Assembly (NCBI GenBank): GCA_026214975.1
Contig: JAOBSW010000939.1
Span: 32,120 to 96,119, forward strand
Length of the DNA stretch: 64,000 bases
Source of the DNA: Gentiana macrophylla
Lineage: Eukaryota; Streptophyta; Magnoliopsida; Gentianales; Gentianaceae
Reading direction: 5' to 3'
The position numbers were made by a program, and so were the translations under genes. The notes beneath the pieces are model-generated. The model searched no databases. It was given only the letters and a program-made list of their open reading frames with translations, and was not told the DNA's origin. This document shows, piece after piece, positions 24,601 to 36,053 of the stretch; position 1 is the stretch's first letter, and every line of letters starts with the position of its first letter.

Positions 24601-25834
24601 GCTCGAGTTAAAAGCGTGTTTTTTTGGAATGATTTATTTATATCCGTATATCGACTTCTTATTTTGTCAAAGTAAAAGTAAAAGTAAAAGTATATGTTCT
24701 TACCACTGTTCATACTAAATCGTCAGCTTATTCATAAAATAAATGTTAGTCCCTATATTTAAAACCAACATTGTATTTCTATTTTTTTCTACTTTTAAAG
24801 GTATTTACATCGAGTCAACATATATTGATTCATATTGGATAAACGCTAAAGTTGTTTTCAAAACTTAATTATATTTCTAGAGAATTCTTGTAAAATAAAA
24901 CCGATTGTAACGACTAAAGGATTTGAACTAGTGCAATTTCTGTAAATTGAAAACTTAATACTTGGACTTGACGGGTCTTGCTTGTTTGCTGCGCTTGGTA
25001 GCACTAATGTGTCAAAGCTTTGGTGGCTTGGGAGATTAGAGTTATTGCTCTCGGGAGAACGGCTAGTCACCGGTCTCGGGGCCTCTTAACTCGAAGTCTT
25101 TCCGACAGTAGCTAGAGTACTCACTCGTAAGAGTGGGGACGGTACCAAATTCCCCAATGTTCTATGTGCATGGTTGGGAAAGCAAGGGCCGACGGCTATG
25201 TCATGAATTGGAGGGCAGTTGGTGGGCTGAGCCTTTTGGGAGGTTCACTGGGTGAAGGTCTGAACCTTTTTCCCCTGACAATCGGTCGGAATTGTCGGGC
25301 AACAACTTGCTTGCTTGTGAAGTGCGGTAGAGAAACATGCTAGAGTTGGTTGGTAACGACTCATCGACTAAGCCAAGTCGGTGTCAAGTGAATTAATAGA
25401 CTTATATTCGATAATTACTTGACATTTATATCCTTTGCAAATTATCATGTTTTTTTTTGCAGTGTTATTAACTACTATAATATGCAGGGAAAGGAAAAGC
25501 CTTCTATTGTATCATTTTAACGGTTTTGTAACTATTATTATTGTGTATAATGATTCACAGGCACACACCGGAACTCACTGGGCTATTTTTAGCTCACACG
25601 TTTGTGAAATTTATTTCCTAGGTATGGAAGAAGGACACCAGAATGTGAGGAGCGGGGTAACCATGGAGGCTATTCTGGGAGAGGGAGTTGATGAAGAGTT
25701 CGATGTTGATATGACAGCTTAGTTATTAAGTTTTGGTTTTAGCTTGTTTTGAATTTTGATTGTTCCGACGTAATAAAAATTAAATGATGTTGTTTTCTTT
25801 TGTTTTGGTGACGTTTGAATGAAGTATTAGTTCA
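24601..25834 (+). repeat. Probable solo LTR of a Ty3 chromovirus, left part
   Basis: This block separates two pieces of the Athila integrase and is itself interrupted by element N. It has no retroelement gene. Its right part has the texture of a chromovirus LTR: ACTCACTGGGCTATTTTTAGC near 25574, then a short frame with GATGAAGAGTTCGATGTTGATATGACAGC near 25690, similar in build to the GATGATGATGATTTTGG stretch of the LTR of element A. The last part continues at 32797-32884. Exact ends and a TSD were not found, so the call is an inference. Confidence 0.45.
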
Positions 25835-27576
25835 TGTTGCTCCCTTGGAAAGGCTAACACAAGTTTAGAGGGGCGGGTGAATAAACTTGTCACCAAAAAC
25901 TAATCCTGAGCTGGAAAAGCCCCAGGAACTGAGTTTCTCTGAAACTCAAACTGATCTTCAGTTCAGTTTTATTCATGTCCCTTAACTTGTGTGGAGTTCA
26001 GTTAGCTCAACTGAACATAAGTCAATGCTGATTTATATTTAGTCTTGTTAACTGGCAGCGGATAAAACTAGCCTTTAGTGCGATAGATGTGTCAGTTAAG
26101 TTCTAAGACTCTCTATGTATCAATTTTGTGTTGACTCAATGTCTAGTGTTTGCTGAGTGATGATGCAATAAATAAAACAAACACAAAGGCAAAAAGTAAG
26201 TCAACACAAGATTTGTTTATGGAAGTTCCGGGTGGTGTAATCCCGTACATCTCCCCTTCTCCTGTGGCGTAGGAGGTATCACTAGAATAATGAGATAACC
26301 GTTACAAAATCCTAGCACTATGACAGTCCTTCATGACACCCTAGTTTCACTGTCTACACAAAATGAAGAAAGGTGAGATTGCTCCCTTCATCCTGCACAA
26401 TCGATCTTCGGAGGTGGAATTGCTCCTTCACCACTCACCACTAATACCAACACACAAATCCTCGAGGCGCACCAACATGTGTGGCAACCAAGTTGCGGTT
26501 GTATGAAGAAAGGTAGAATTGCTCTCTTCAAACTATGCACAGCCAACCCTTTTTCACAAAGGTTAGTTTAGAATTAATCAGGGATTAATTCAGTGAGCTG
26601 TCTGTTTCTTCTGGATCTGACTCTGTAGCTCCAAGATGCCTTCTTTCCCCCTTAATGGGTTACTGGATCTTTCTTTGAAGTCTTCAAGGCAATTCCGTTG
26701 GCTTCCCATTTTCTAGATATATCTGATCTGATTTATGGATCTGGATTTGCATCTTTGAATATATGCTTGTAAAGCTCTTTTTCTGATCCTCCTCTCTCTT
26801 CTTTGAGTGATTCTCTTGTGTATTTATAGGGGTGATGTAACGGTCACTAGCTCTTGTAGCCGTTACACTTGTCGTTTAGCCAACGTTCACGTGTACCATC
26901 TTTTGTCGTATTGTCAGTTTAAATTTAATAAGGCCTTAACTCAGTTTTCTACTCTTCTTCAAAACTTGTATACTTAATATCTGACTTCATTTGACTAAGT
27001 CAGAGTACACCAATTAGTTTCTTCTATTCCAGGTAACTGATAATCTTTGTCCTTAAGATTATTCAGTTTTACATTATCTATAGTTCAGTTCCAGGTCACC
27101 ACAGACTTGCCTGAATCCTAATTTATAGTCACGACTTAATCAGCTTCTAACCGAGTTTGCCACCTCGCTTCTTGATTTTTTCTATAATTGAGTCTGTGTC
27201 CTCGGTTCTTGATCTTTCTAGATAAGCCAACTGAGTCTGTGTCCCTCAGCGAACTTATTTTCTTCAGTTCTAGCATAACTGAGTTTGAACCCTCAGTTCT
27301 TCATGTGCATATTCAGTTTTCTTGCTATAACTCGATTTTCTTGTTGTGACTCAAATTGCTCACCTAGTTCCTATTCTATTACAATGCTTGTCTCGAAACA
27401 ACCTATACAAAGTTCAGACTCTAGATAGAACTTATACATTTATCTCTAGAGCATTTCTTGCTTCTTCTTTCATTATGCACTATAACAGTTAATTACGACT
27501 TCATCATCATGGGTTGTAAGTGATTTGTCTAATTTCGTGACGAATCATCATCAAAACATAAATAATATTTCCAACA
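25835..27576 (-). repeat. 3' LTR of N (left copy)
   Basis: This 1742-bp copy pairs with 31049-32796. It contains a region of repeated ACTGAGT/CTCAGTT words (about 27130-27350). Differences from the partner fall mainly at CTG/CAG. Confidence 0.9.
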
Positions 27577-27590
27577 ATTTCCCCCTTTTT
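27577..27590 (-). promoter_or_regulatory. Polypurine tract of N
   Basis: ATTTCCCCCTTTTT on the plus strand, reading AAAAAGGGGGAAAT on the minus strand, directly abuts the LTR. Confidence 0.85.
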
Positions 27591-27731
27591 GATGATGTAT
27601 CATAACCCTCCCTAAAAGCAATAATAAAAGAATAGTGCAAGAAATCATAACAAAACAAATTAAGATAGGAAACTAGAACAGCCAAGTTTATTACAAGATT
27701 CAAAAACAAACTGAGTTAAAAACTGAATAGA

Positions 27732-29728
27732 TTACATCTTCTCTTTTTCAAGAGCCAATATCTTTTCACCAAGAAAGATGCTCCTTTTTGTTTCCATACG
27801 CCTTCTTTCTTTCCCTTCTTCAGCTGATTCGCCATCTCTAGGCTTGATCTCCAGATATTCACTGATCAATTGATTTGCTTCTTCATTGTCCTTGTTCTTG
27901 AGCTTGATCAGAATTTCCTTGATTTCTTCTTCCATCAGTTTCTCTTCTTCATCCGAAATGAGATTAGATTCCTTTCTTTCAATCTTTTCAGCTTTTCTTT
28001 CTGGTTCCTTTTCATCTTCCCTTTCTGGTTCAGCTTCCCCCTTTGTTCTTGTCTCTCCTGCCTTTAGACTTTCTTTCAGTCTGATACATATTGCAATTTT
28101 CTTTCTTATATTGAGCACAACTTTGACTGCGGCTTCTTCATCTTCCCCAGTCCTTGTTTCTATGAAGATCTCTTCTGCAGTTAATTCCTCAATCAGAATG
28201 TCAATCGCTCATTCATTCTTTTGAAAAGATAGAAGATCAATGGTCTGTAGATCAGTGTCTATTTGTTCATCTTGTTCTTTGATCAAACGTTTGGCATAGG
28301 CCTCTTCAGTATTGACAGCATCACCTTCAACTTCATCTTCAGCTTTATTTTTAAATTCATCACCAGCTTTATCTTCCCCTTTGTTTGAAGATAAGCGATA
28401 GCAATCTTCAAATAATCTACGAAGGGTGATGAGGTTAGAGTATTCAAATAGACCTAAGAAATGAGATCTCCCAATGAAATCATGTAGATCAAAAAGCTTA
28501 TGTTGTAGGGTGTGCATTACGCTTTCAATGATCGCCTTCAAATTTTCAAGTTTTTCTTCAGTTGTCTCAGTTGGCTGTTGCTGAGATGATTCAGCTGCAT
28601 GCTTGCTTGTGGATGCTAAAGGGGCCTGAGATGAGGTGCTGGCCTCAGGATAATAAAAATGAACATCAGGAACTGTCAGTTCCTTTTCATACTCACCTGG
28701 CGACTCGTGATCTTCCACGGCTTCTCTTTTCTCTTCAGTGTATTCCCATACATGGTAGTGGGAAATTCACTCCCTTCAGATTCCTCATCAGTTTCAGTTT
28801 CTTTAGATTCTTCAATCTCTCTTTCAGTTTCTTCATCAGTTTCATCAATATCAATTACCACTCCAGATTCGGTTTTCATCGCCTGAAGTTTGTTCCACAA
28901 CCTTTTCTGTCTTCTTACAGTTCTTTCATCCAGCCTTATGGTCTCGCTTGAACTGGAGTCAGAGATTTCACTTTCTTCCTCAATGATTTTCCTCTTCTCA
29001 GCTTTGGCGGACACAGGTTTTTGTATGATTTCGGTTGGAGTTGATTTGGAGATAGAAAAGTGATCTAGTATTCTTTGGACTAGATAGGTAAATCCTTTTT
29101 TCAGTAGAAACATTTCTCCAGTAACTTCCTTCCTTTCTTTGATTCTCTCCTTTTCGTCTGATATTTGCTTTATCAACTGATTGAGAACAAACTTGTTCCA
29201 ATCAAATCTTTTCTCAAACCAGATGGCATAGATCAGCTTAAGTTTGTCTGTTGAGAGAGTGTAGAAATTCATGGCATGACCGATGACATTTTTGGTCAGT
29301 AGAATCGTTAGGAATGCAAATTCTCGTTTCTGCTGATTGATAGATCCACTAATATTCTTCTTATTCTTGTTGATTGCAGTGACGTTCCAAAGTTTGCTCT
29401 TTTCTTCATTTCCGAATGTGAAGGATGAAGAATCTCCAATTATGTCTAGACCAAACACCAGGGAAAGTAATTGTACATCAACGGTGAAGCTTTTATCTTG
29501 AACAGTTGTCCTAAAGCTTTTTCCTTCGTTGGTGATTACTGCATTCTTGTAAAAGTATCTGATGGTTTCTGGGCATAAATTTTCCACCTTTGTGTCGAAC
29601 AGGTTTTTAAGTCCCTGAATCTTTTTGATTTTGCTAACAATTTGGGTTGATAGCTTGGAGTTTGAAATTTTTTTACAGAAATTATCCAGGCTGGTGGTGA
29701 TTCCATCGTCAATGTTGTATTGCTCCAT
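27732..29728 (-). pseudogene. Large reading frame of element N (putative plant transposon protein type)
   Basis: Three open pieces on the minus strand (29728-28676, 28718-28209, 28118-27732) form one frame of about 660 codons broken by a frameshift near 28700 and a single TGA at 28209. Residues 1-230 are globular, and the segment with YFYKNAVITNEGKSF, SFTVDVQLLSLVFGLDI and KNVIGHAMNFYTLSTDK resembles the 'putative plant transposon protein' domain often found next to SIRE-type copia elements. Then come a Ser/Glu/Thr-rich acidic stretch (ESEISDSSSSE), a helical middle (LRRLFEDCYRL) and a highly charged Glu/Lys C-terminus likely to form coiled coil. It has no polymerase, protease, zinc finger or signal peptide. 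The function is unknown. The start at 29728 is the first ATG after a G-box region. Confidence 0.7.
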
Positions 29729-29877
29729 TGATTTTTGAGTTAGAGATCTTTGAATGCTTGATTTTGGGTGAGCAGGGTTTCGTCAAGATTTTCTTTAGCA
29801 ACCGTTTTCAAATAAGAGTCGTGTCATAATCAATGAGATTATGTAGGGATGTACATCTACTTTTTCTCCCAGATTGA

Positions 29878-29918
29878 CACGTGACTTCGAGTGATTTGTC
29901 ATGTCAGTCCAAACGTCA
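29878..29918 (-). promoter_or_regulatory. G-box (CACGTG) and TGACGT upstream of the N reading frame
   Basis: CACGTG at 29878-29883 lies about 150 bp upstream of the ATG at 29728, with TGACGT on the minus strand at 29913-29918. Both are core sites for plant bZIP factors. No clear TATA box was seen between them and the ATG, so promoter activity is only a possibility. Confidence 0.35.
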
Positions 29919-30139
29919 GATGGTTGTTGGAAAGTTTACTTCTTTTGACCAATTTGTCCTTTATCAGCCTTTGTCTTCTCAGTTTTGTATAGAAGTCAGT
30001 TTTCTGAGGATTTTGCAATGTGAATTGACTTTTCCTCGCAAAAAGCTTTAAGTTTCCTTCGGTACCCATACCTTTTGGGTCCGGTGAGTTAGTTATCAAG
30101 TATTACTTTCAGTTTCTTTGTTGAGAGAATTAAACCTTC

Positions 30140-30901
30140 TCAACTCTTTTCTGGATAAACCATTACGCTAATCTTAGTTGATTTCACAAGGATTCTTTTA
30201 GATTTAACATTTTTAGTTTCCTTGTGTAATCCACTAGATCTTCCATTATCTTGATTTCTAAAGTTTATACTTTTTGAAGTCTCAAGACTGGGTAGGGGTG
30301 GGGGATTATCATTGCTTTTGTCAAATTTACTAGACATTAATCTTTTACTAGATTTGACACCTCGCCAAGAAACTCATTCCAATCTTTTGCTTTGTCAAGT
30401 TCTCTGTCTTTTAATTTTAGTTCCAACGTAAGTTTCTCGATTAACTTGACAAGATCAAGTTTCTCTGATCGAGTTCAAGCAAATGATAGCCGATTTGAAG
30501 AATGTACCTTTCCTTGATGATTTGATGCAGTTTTAGGATTCGAATGTACACTCTTTTGATAGCCGATTTGAAGAATGTACCTTTCCTTGATGATTTGATG
30601 CAGTTTTAGGATTCGAATGTACACTCTTTTGTTGCTGTGATGAATCTTTTATATCAACAACCACTTGCAACAACTCCTTTCCTTCTTCTTTTGAGAGGTC
30701 TCTTAGTGATGGAACTCCTCTGGATTCGTTAATATGATCATTGAATTTTGTATCCACATCATCACTGAGTTGAGATTCTGGATTTGTATGTAAATTTGTC
30801 GCACTGAGCCTTTCAAACATTTGATCCTGAAAATCAGATATATTTTGCAAGCAATTAGGCAGGGGGTGAGTAAGCCAACTTCTAGCTCTAGATGTAGACA
30901 T
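30140..30901 (-). pseudogene. Gag-side remnant of element N
   Basis: The minus-strand frame 30901-30533 begins MSTSRARSWLTHPLPNC about 130 bp after the primer-binding site, the normal place of gag. After a frameshift a coiled-coil-like piece (KLIEKLTLELKLKDRELDKAK) and then SSKFDKSNDNPPPLPSLETS (30337-30140) follow. The last pieces recall the linker between gag and the pre-integrase region of SIRE-type copia elements (compare 39200-39560). No capsid core or zinc knuckle is present. N thus appears to be a gag-pol deletion derivative. Confidence 0.5.
30485..30630. repeat. Perfect 73-bp tandem duplication inside N
   Basis: Units 30485-30557 and 30558-30630 are identical, starting GATAGCCGATTTGAAGAATG. 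The duplication shifts the frame of the gag-side remnant. Confidence 0.95.
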
Positions 30902-31033
30902 TGAAACTAAGTGAACTGATACAGTGAGGGGAATTCAACAACTGGATGCTTCGAACAAATGACTGATGCACAGTTACTCAAGTAAGCAAATAGATATTGG
31001 ATCAGTAGTGGATCTCTTCAAAACAGAAGCACT

Positions 31034-31046
31034 GCTCCGATACCAA
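31034..31046 (-). promoter_or_regulatory. Primer-binding site of N
   Basis: TGCTCCGATACCA on the plus strand reads TGGTATCGGAGCA, the iMet-tRNA complement with CAG changed to CGG, two bases from the right LTR. Confidence 0.85.
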
Positions 31047-31048
31047 TT

Positions 31049-32796
31049 GTTGGTCCCTTGGAAAGGATAACACAAGTTTAGAGGGGGGGTGAATAAACTT
31101 GTCACCAAAACTAATCCCGAGTGAAAAGCCCCAGAATCGAAGTTTTTCAAACTCAAACCGATCTTCGATTCAGCTTTTATTCATGTCCCTTAAATTGTGT
31201 GGAGTTCGGGCTTAGCTCAATCGAATATAAGTCAATGCTTGATTTATATTTAGTCTTGTTAATCGGCAAATGATAAAACTAGCCTTTAGTGCGATAGATG
31301 TGTCAGTTAAGTTCTAAGACTCTCTATGTATCAATTCTGTGTTAACTCAGTGTCTAGTGTTTGCTGAGTGATGATGCAATAAATAAAACAAACACAAATG
31401 CAAAAAATAAATCAACACAAGATTTGTTTATGGAAGTTCCGGTGGTGTAATCCCGCACATCTCCCTTCTCTCTCGCGTGGCGTAGAGGTATCACTAGAAT
31501 AATGAGATAACTGTTACAAAATCCTAGCACTATGACAGTCCTTCACGACACCCTAGTTTCACTGTCTACACAAAATGAAGAAAGGTGAGATTGCTCCATT
31601 CATCCTGCACACTGATCTTTCGGAGGTGGAATTCCTCCTTCACCAGCTCACCACTGATACCAACACACAGTCCTCAGACTGCACCAACAGATGTGGCAAC
31701 CAAGTTGCAGCTGTATGAAGAAAGGTAGAATTGCTCTCTTCAAACTATGCACAGCCAACCCTTTTTCACAAAGGTTAGGTTTAGAATTAATCAAGGATTA
31801 ATTCAGTGAGCTGTCTGATTCTTCTGGATCTGACTCTGTAGCTCCAAGATGCCTTATTTCCCCCTTAATGGGTTACTGGATATTTCTTTGAAGTCTTCAA
31901 GCCAATTCCGTTGGCTTCCCCTTTTCTAGATATATATGATCTGATTTTATGGATCTGGATTTGGATCTTTGAATATATGCTTGTAAAGCTCTTTTTCTAA
32001 TCCTCCTCTCTCTTCTTTGAGTGATTCTCTTATGTATTTATAGGGGTGATGTAACAGTCACTAGCTCTTGTAGCCGTTACACTTGTCATTTAGCCAACGT
32101 TCACGTGTACCATCTTTTGTCGTATTGTCAATTTAAATTTAATAGGGCCTTAACTCAGTTTTCTACTCTTCTTCAAAACTGATTACCTTGTATACTTAAT
32201 ATCTGACTTCATTTGACTAAGTCAAAGTACACCAATCAGTTTCTTCTATTCCAGGTAACTGATAATCTTTGTCCTTAAGATTATTCTGGGCTTTTACATG
32301 ATCTATAGTTCGGCCTAGGTCACCACAGACTTGCTCGAATCTCGATTTATAGTCACGACTTAATCAACTTTCTAATCGAGTTTGCCACCTCGCTTCTTGA
32401 TTTCAGAATCGAAGTGTGTCCTCGCTTCTTCGATCTTCTAGATAAGCCAATCGAGTCTGTGTCCTCGGCCGAACTTATTTTCTTCTTGATTCTAGCATAA
32501 CCGAGTTTGAACCCTCGATTCTTCATGTGCATATTCAGTTTTCTTGCTATAACTCAGTTTTCTTGTTGTGACTCAGCTGTTCACCTAGTTCCTATTCTAT
32601 TACAATGCTTGTATGAAACAACCTATACAAAGTTCAGACTCTAGATAGAACTTATAAATTTATCTCTAGACCATTTCTTGCTTCTTCTTTCATTATGTAC
32701 TATAACAGTTAGTTACGACTTCATCATCATGGGTTGTAAGTGATTTGTCTAATTTCGTGACGAATCATCATCAAATCATAAATAATATTTCCAACA
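31049..32796 (-). repeat. 5' LTR of N (right copy)
   Basis: A 1748-bp partner of 25835-27576. It starts TGTTGGTCCC and ends TTTCCAACA. Confidence 0.9.
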
Positions 32797-32884
32797 GTTC
32801 CCTCAGTGTTTTCTTTTTGAGTTTTAGTACTTGGGCGGTGGATCACCGGCTTGTTCCTTTTAGACCCGAGTGGACCCTAGGGGT
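32797..32884 (+). repeat. Probable solo LTR, right part
   Basis: 88 bp between the end of N and the resumption of the Athila integrase at about 32885. TACTTGGGCGGTGGATCACC and CTTTTAGACCCGAGTGGACC look like the end of a Ty3 LTR. It is the other side of 24601-25834. Confidence 0.4.
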
Positions 32885-33530
32885 CGGGAATAGGCCTATT
32901 AAACCAATCCTTCCTCGTAGGATTCACAGTCTTCTCTAATATCTCTCTGTCTCTATGTTCATGACCTCCATTTGTCCACTTGTTTGGAGGTGATATGCTG
33001 TTGCAATCTTATGTCTAACCCCATATCTCAACATTAATTTCTCAAACAACCTATTACGTAAATGGCTCCTCCGCTACTAATTATGGCTCTGGGCACTCCA
33101 AACCTCGTCAAACTGTTCTTCTTAAGAAATCTCAGGACAACCCTGGCATAATTAGTAAATGAGGCCACTACCTCAACCCATTTAGAAACATAATCAACTG
33201 CTACCAGGATGTAACGATTTGATTTCAACGATGTGAAAGGCCCAACAAAGTCAATTCCCCACACATCAAATATCTCCATATTTAAGATACTATGCAGTGG
33301 CATCTCATTCCGCTTAGAAATGTTACCAGTCATTTGATAGGAATGACAGGCTCTTGTAAACTGATAAGCAGATTTATGAATTGTTGGCCAATAGAATCAC
33401 ACTGCAGTAGCTTTGTTGTTGTCTTGTCCGGCCTATAGTGACCTCCAACTTCTCCCGAATGATATTGGCTCAGAATACTTGGAATCTCATCATCATGGAT
33501 GCATCTCCTAAGAATGGTATTAGGGCACAT
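32885..33530 (-). pseudogene. Athila integrase, zinc finger and catalytic core
   Basis: Minus-strand 33530-33330 carries the H2C2 finger region (CIHDDEIPSILSQYHSGEVGGH). 33333-33034 carries the core with [12 protein letters not shown] (first catalytic Asp) and [11 protein letters not shown]. The second catalytic position reads IISSGGA where relatives have ISDGG, so the Asp is lost. The third part, HLQTSGQ.EV.N..T, is at about 33000 and LEKTVNPTRKDW at about 32900. The sequence then runs into the inserted LTR. Stops and frameshifts separate the pieces. Confidence 0.82.
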
Positions 33531-33599
33531 CTTGTATAGGTAGGGATCATCCTAATACTAATGATTCAGATCTGTAAAGAACATCTTTTTATTAGCACT

Positions 33600-34199
33600 C
33601 GTGAATTCAGGTGGTAGGTACCTTCCTCGCTAGATAATTTACAATGTTAGCAAACCAATGGTATACCGTACCCACTCTTGATGTAGTATGTTTGGGTTGA
33701 GATTCATCCGGAGCTACTACTGATACGGCAAAAAGTTGTTCATCCGGAATGCTCTTTCTGATCTCAATCGGATGCTTCTCTTCTAGCAAAGTTAATTTTG
33801 ACATGTGATCAGCCACCTGGTTCTCAGACCCTTCTTATCTTTAATCTCAACATCAAACTCTCGTTGGAGTAGAATCCATCTCAACAATCTCAGCTTGGAG
33901 TCTTTCTTGGTTAGAAGGTATTTCATAGCTGCGTGGTCAGTGAATACAGTGACTTTCGATCCTATCAGATATGGTCAAAACTTGTCAAATGCAAAGATAA
34001 CAGCTAAGAGTTCCTTCTCTGTAGTCTTATAATTTTTCTGGGCACTGTTGAGGGTACGAATGGCATAATAGATGGGCTTAAATATTCTATCCTCCCTTTG
34101 TCCCAGAGCTGCTCCAACTGCCATGTCACTAGCATCACACATAAGCTCAAAAGGTTTGTTCCAATCTGGGGCCTCCAGAATTGGGGCGGTTATAAGCAT
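33600..34199 (-). pseudogene. Athila RNase H
   Basis: The open piece 34199-33975 has FELMCDASDMAVGAALGQRE (catalytic Asp), YYAIRTLNSAQKNY and TTEKELLAVIFAFDKF, the standard Ty3 RNase H. It continues after a stop with [32 protein letters not shown] and [11 protein letters not shown] (33816). This degrades the RNA template during cDNA synthesis. It follows the RT directly, as in all Ty3 elements. Confidence 0.85.
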
Positions 34200-35140
34200 T
34201 TTTCTTCAATGTGTTGAATGCTTGCTTGTACTCCTCTCCAAATACAAAAGGCACATCATTTGCAAGTAATTCCATCAAAGGTCTAGAAACTTTAGAGAAA
34301 TCCTTAATAAACCTCCTATAGAAGCCTGTGTGGCCAAGAAAGGCTCGCAACATCTTTAAGTTTGTTGGAGATGTTAACGTCTCTATTACCTCTATTTTTT
34401 CCTTATCAACCTCCATTCCTTTATTTGAGATCTTATGACCCAACACTATACCTTTTGTGACCTTGAAATGGAATTTTTCCCAGTTAAGCACAAGGTTGGT
34501 CTATTCACATCTCTTCAGCACTCTACTCAAGTTGTCCAAGCACATATCTAAGTTGTCTCCAAATACAGAAAAGTCAACCATGAAAATTTCCAGAAAATCT
34601 TCCACCATGTCTACAAAGAGTGACATCATGCACCTTTGGAATGTTGCTCGCACGTTACAAAGTCCAAAAGGCATGCGATTGTACGCAAAATTTCCATAGG
34701 GACATGTGAACGTGGTCTTCTCATGGTCCACTGAGGCAATGTGTATCTGGTAATAACCAGAATATCCATCTAAGAAACAGTAATATGCATGACTACTTAA
34801 CCTTTCTAACATCTGGTCAATGAATTACAGGGGAAAGTGATCTTTACAAGTTGCGTCATTCAGTTTCCTGCTATCGATGCAGACTCGATGTCCAGTAAAT
34901 AGCTTCACAGGGATCAATTTGTCAAACTCATTAGGTTGAACAGTGAATCCTCCTTTCTTAGGCACCATATGAATCGGGCTCACCCATTCACTGTCTGCAA
35001 TTGGGACAATGATTCATAATTCCAACAACTTTATAATCTCCTCCTTAACAACATCCTTTAATTGTGGCATCAACCTCATTTGAGGTTGTGCCACCGCTTT
35101 CTTCTCTGGGTCTACAGAGATTTTATGCATACACACTGAT
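34147..35140 (-). pseudogene. Athila reverse transcriptase
   Basis: Motifs in order on the minus strand: WVSPIHMVPKKGGFTV (about 34950), FTGHRVCIDSRKLND, YCFLDGYSGYYQIHIA (34780), FTCPYGNFAYNRMPFGLCN and IFMVDFSVFGD, then FLGHTGFYRRFIKDFSKVSRPLMELL in 34491-34147. The catalytic box of relatives is FMDDFSVFG, so one of the two aspartates is replaced by Val here and the enzyme would be dead even without the stops near 34500 and 34830. Confidence 0.87.
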
Positions 35141-35585
35141 GGGCTAATTCCTCGAATATCTACATCGTCCACCCAAATGCTCCCTTATGCTCTCTTAGTA
35201 CTCTGTAAAGGTGATAGTGATGATGAAATTATGAGGAGAAGATTATCTTCTTGTAGGTATACGTACTTTAGGTGAGTTGGCAAAGGTTTCAACGTCAAAT
35301 TCCTTTGTGGCTCTTTTAATGATGATCTTAACAACTTTCTTGTTAACAGCACGTCAAAAAACTGTGCCATGAAGGTCTATGAATTGTTCCTCTTACATCC
35401 ACCGAAGATATAGGCTCTACTTCTTGTACTTGACCTTTGATACACCCATGCCATGTTTCCTTATTACTTTCTTCATCCTCTCTCAGACATAAAGTCTCTC
35501 GCTACTACTGTGGTCTAGTGCCACTTGTCGATGTAATTTCAAAACAAGCTCGTTTATGGCATATAGCATGTAACATGCTTATTCC
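35141..35585 (-). other. Athila spacer between protease and RT
   Basis: Degenerate pol linker. A 61-codon minus-strand stretch (35370-35185) includes RNLTLKPLPTHLKYVYLQED, which matches the 'LKPLPSHLKYAFLE' segment found just before the RT of Athila elements. Confidence 0.65.
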
Positions 35586-36053
35586 TCATCTTGTTGTGCA
35601 CTTCATTGTTTTCATCACATTGAATACTACGCTGTCCTTATTTACCCTTAGAATCAACTCACCCTTATGAACATCTATCAATGTTTTGCTTGTTTCTATG
35701 AAAGGCCTTTCTAGGATCAGGGGAACATACTGGTTAGCTTCCATGTCTAATACTACAAAATCTACAGGGAACATGAACTTATCAACTTTCACCAGCACAT
35801 CCTCCACCACTCCACAAGGTTTTTTCATAGACCTATCTGCCAATTGAAGGGTTACAGATGTATTGTTTAACTTTTTCATGCCTAACTTATGGAAAATGGA
35901 GAGTGGCATTAAATTGACACTGGCTCCAAGATCACACAATGCTTTGTTCAGACATATACCACCAATGGTGCAGTGTATGAGGAAGCTCCTGTGATCTTTA
36001 CACTTTGGGGGCGGTTTATGTTGGAAAACTACAAGCATTGCTCGTTGAGGCAA
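35586..36053 (-). pseudogene. Athila aspartic protease
   Basis: A clean 155-codon stretch with CDLGASVNLMPLSIFHKLG, where DLGA takes the place of DTGA as is normal in Athila. VTLQLADRSMKKPCGVVEDV, FPVDFVVLDME and PLILERPFIETSKTLIDV follow. The protease would cut the gag-pol polyprotein. It lies between the gag tail and the RT. This is the best preserved piece of the element and lacks any internal stop. Confidence 0.87.

Larger units (their letters stand above)
25835..32796 (-). mobile_element. Element N: non-autonomous LTR retrotransposon with a large reading frame
   Basis: It begins TGTTG and ends CCAACA, with flanking GTTCA / GTTCC (four of five bases matching). The LTRs are 1742 and 1748 bp. 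On the minus strand the primer-binding site (31034-31046) follows the right LTR and the polypurine tract AAAAAGGGGGAAAT precedes the left LTR. The 3.5-kb interior has no RT, RNase H, integrase or protease. It holds a gag-side remnant (30901-30140) and a long frame (29728-27732). The LTR edge (TGTTGGAA...TTTATGTTTTGATGATG on the minus strand) and the segment GGTGGTGTAATCCC...CTTCTCCTGTG resemble those of the SIRE/Maximus-like copia elements in this window, so N is probably mobilised by them. Confidence 0.85.

Noticed and set aside
27870..28951. Plus-strand Phe/Ser/Leu-rich frames that look like membrane proteins
   Set aside because: They are the antisense of the Glu/Lys-rich coiled-coil frame of element N. 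The hydrophobic look is a complement effect.
30485..30630. Direct repeats considered as a CRISPR-like array
   Set aside because: Only two abutting 73-bp units without spacers, in plant DNA.
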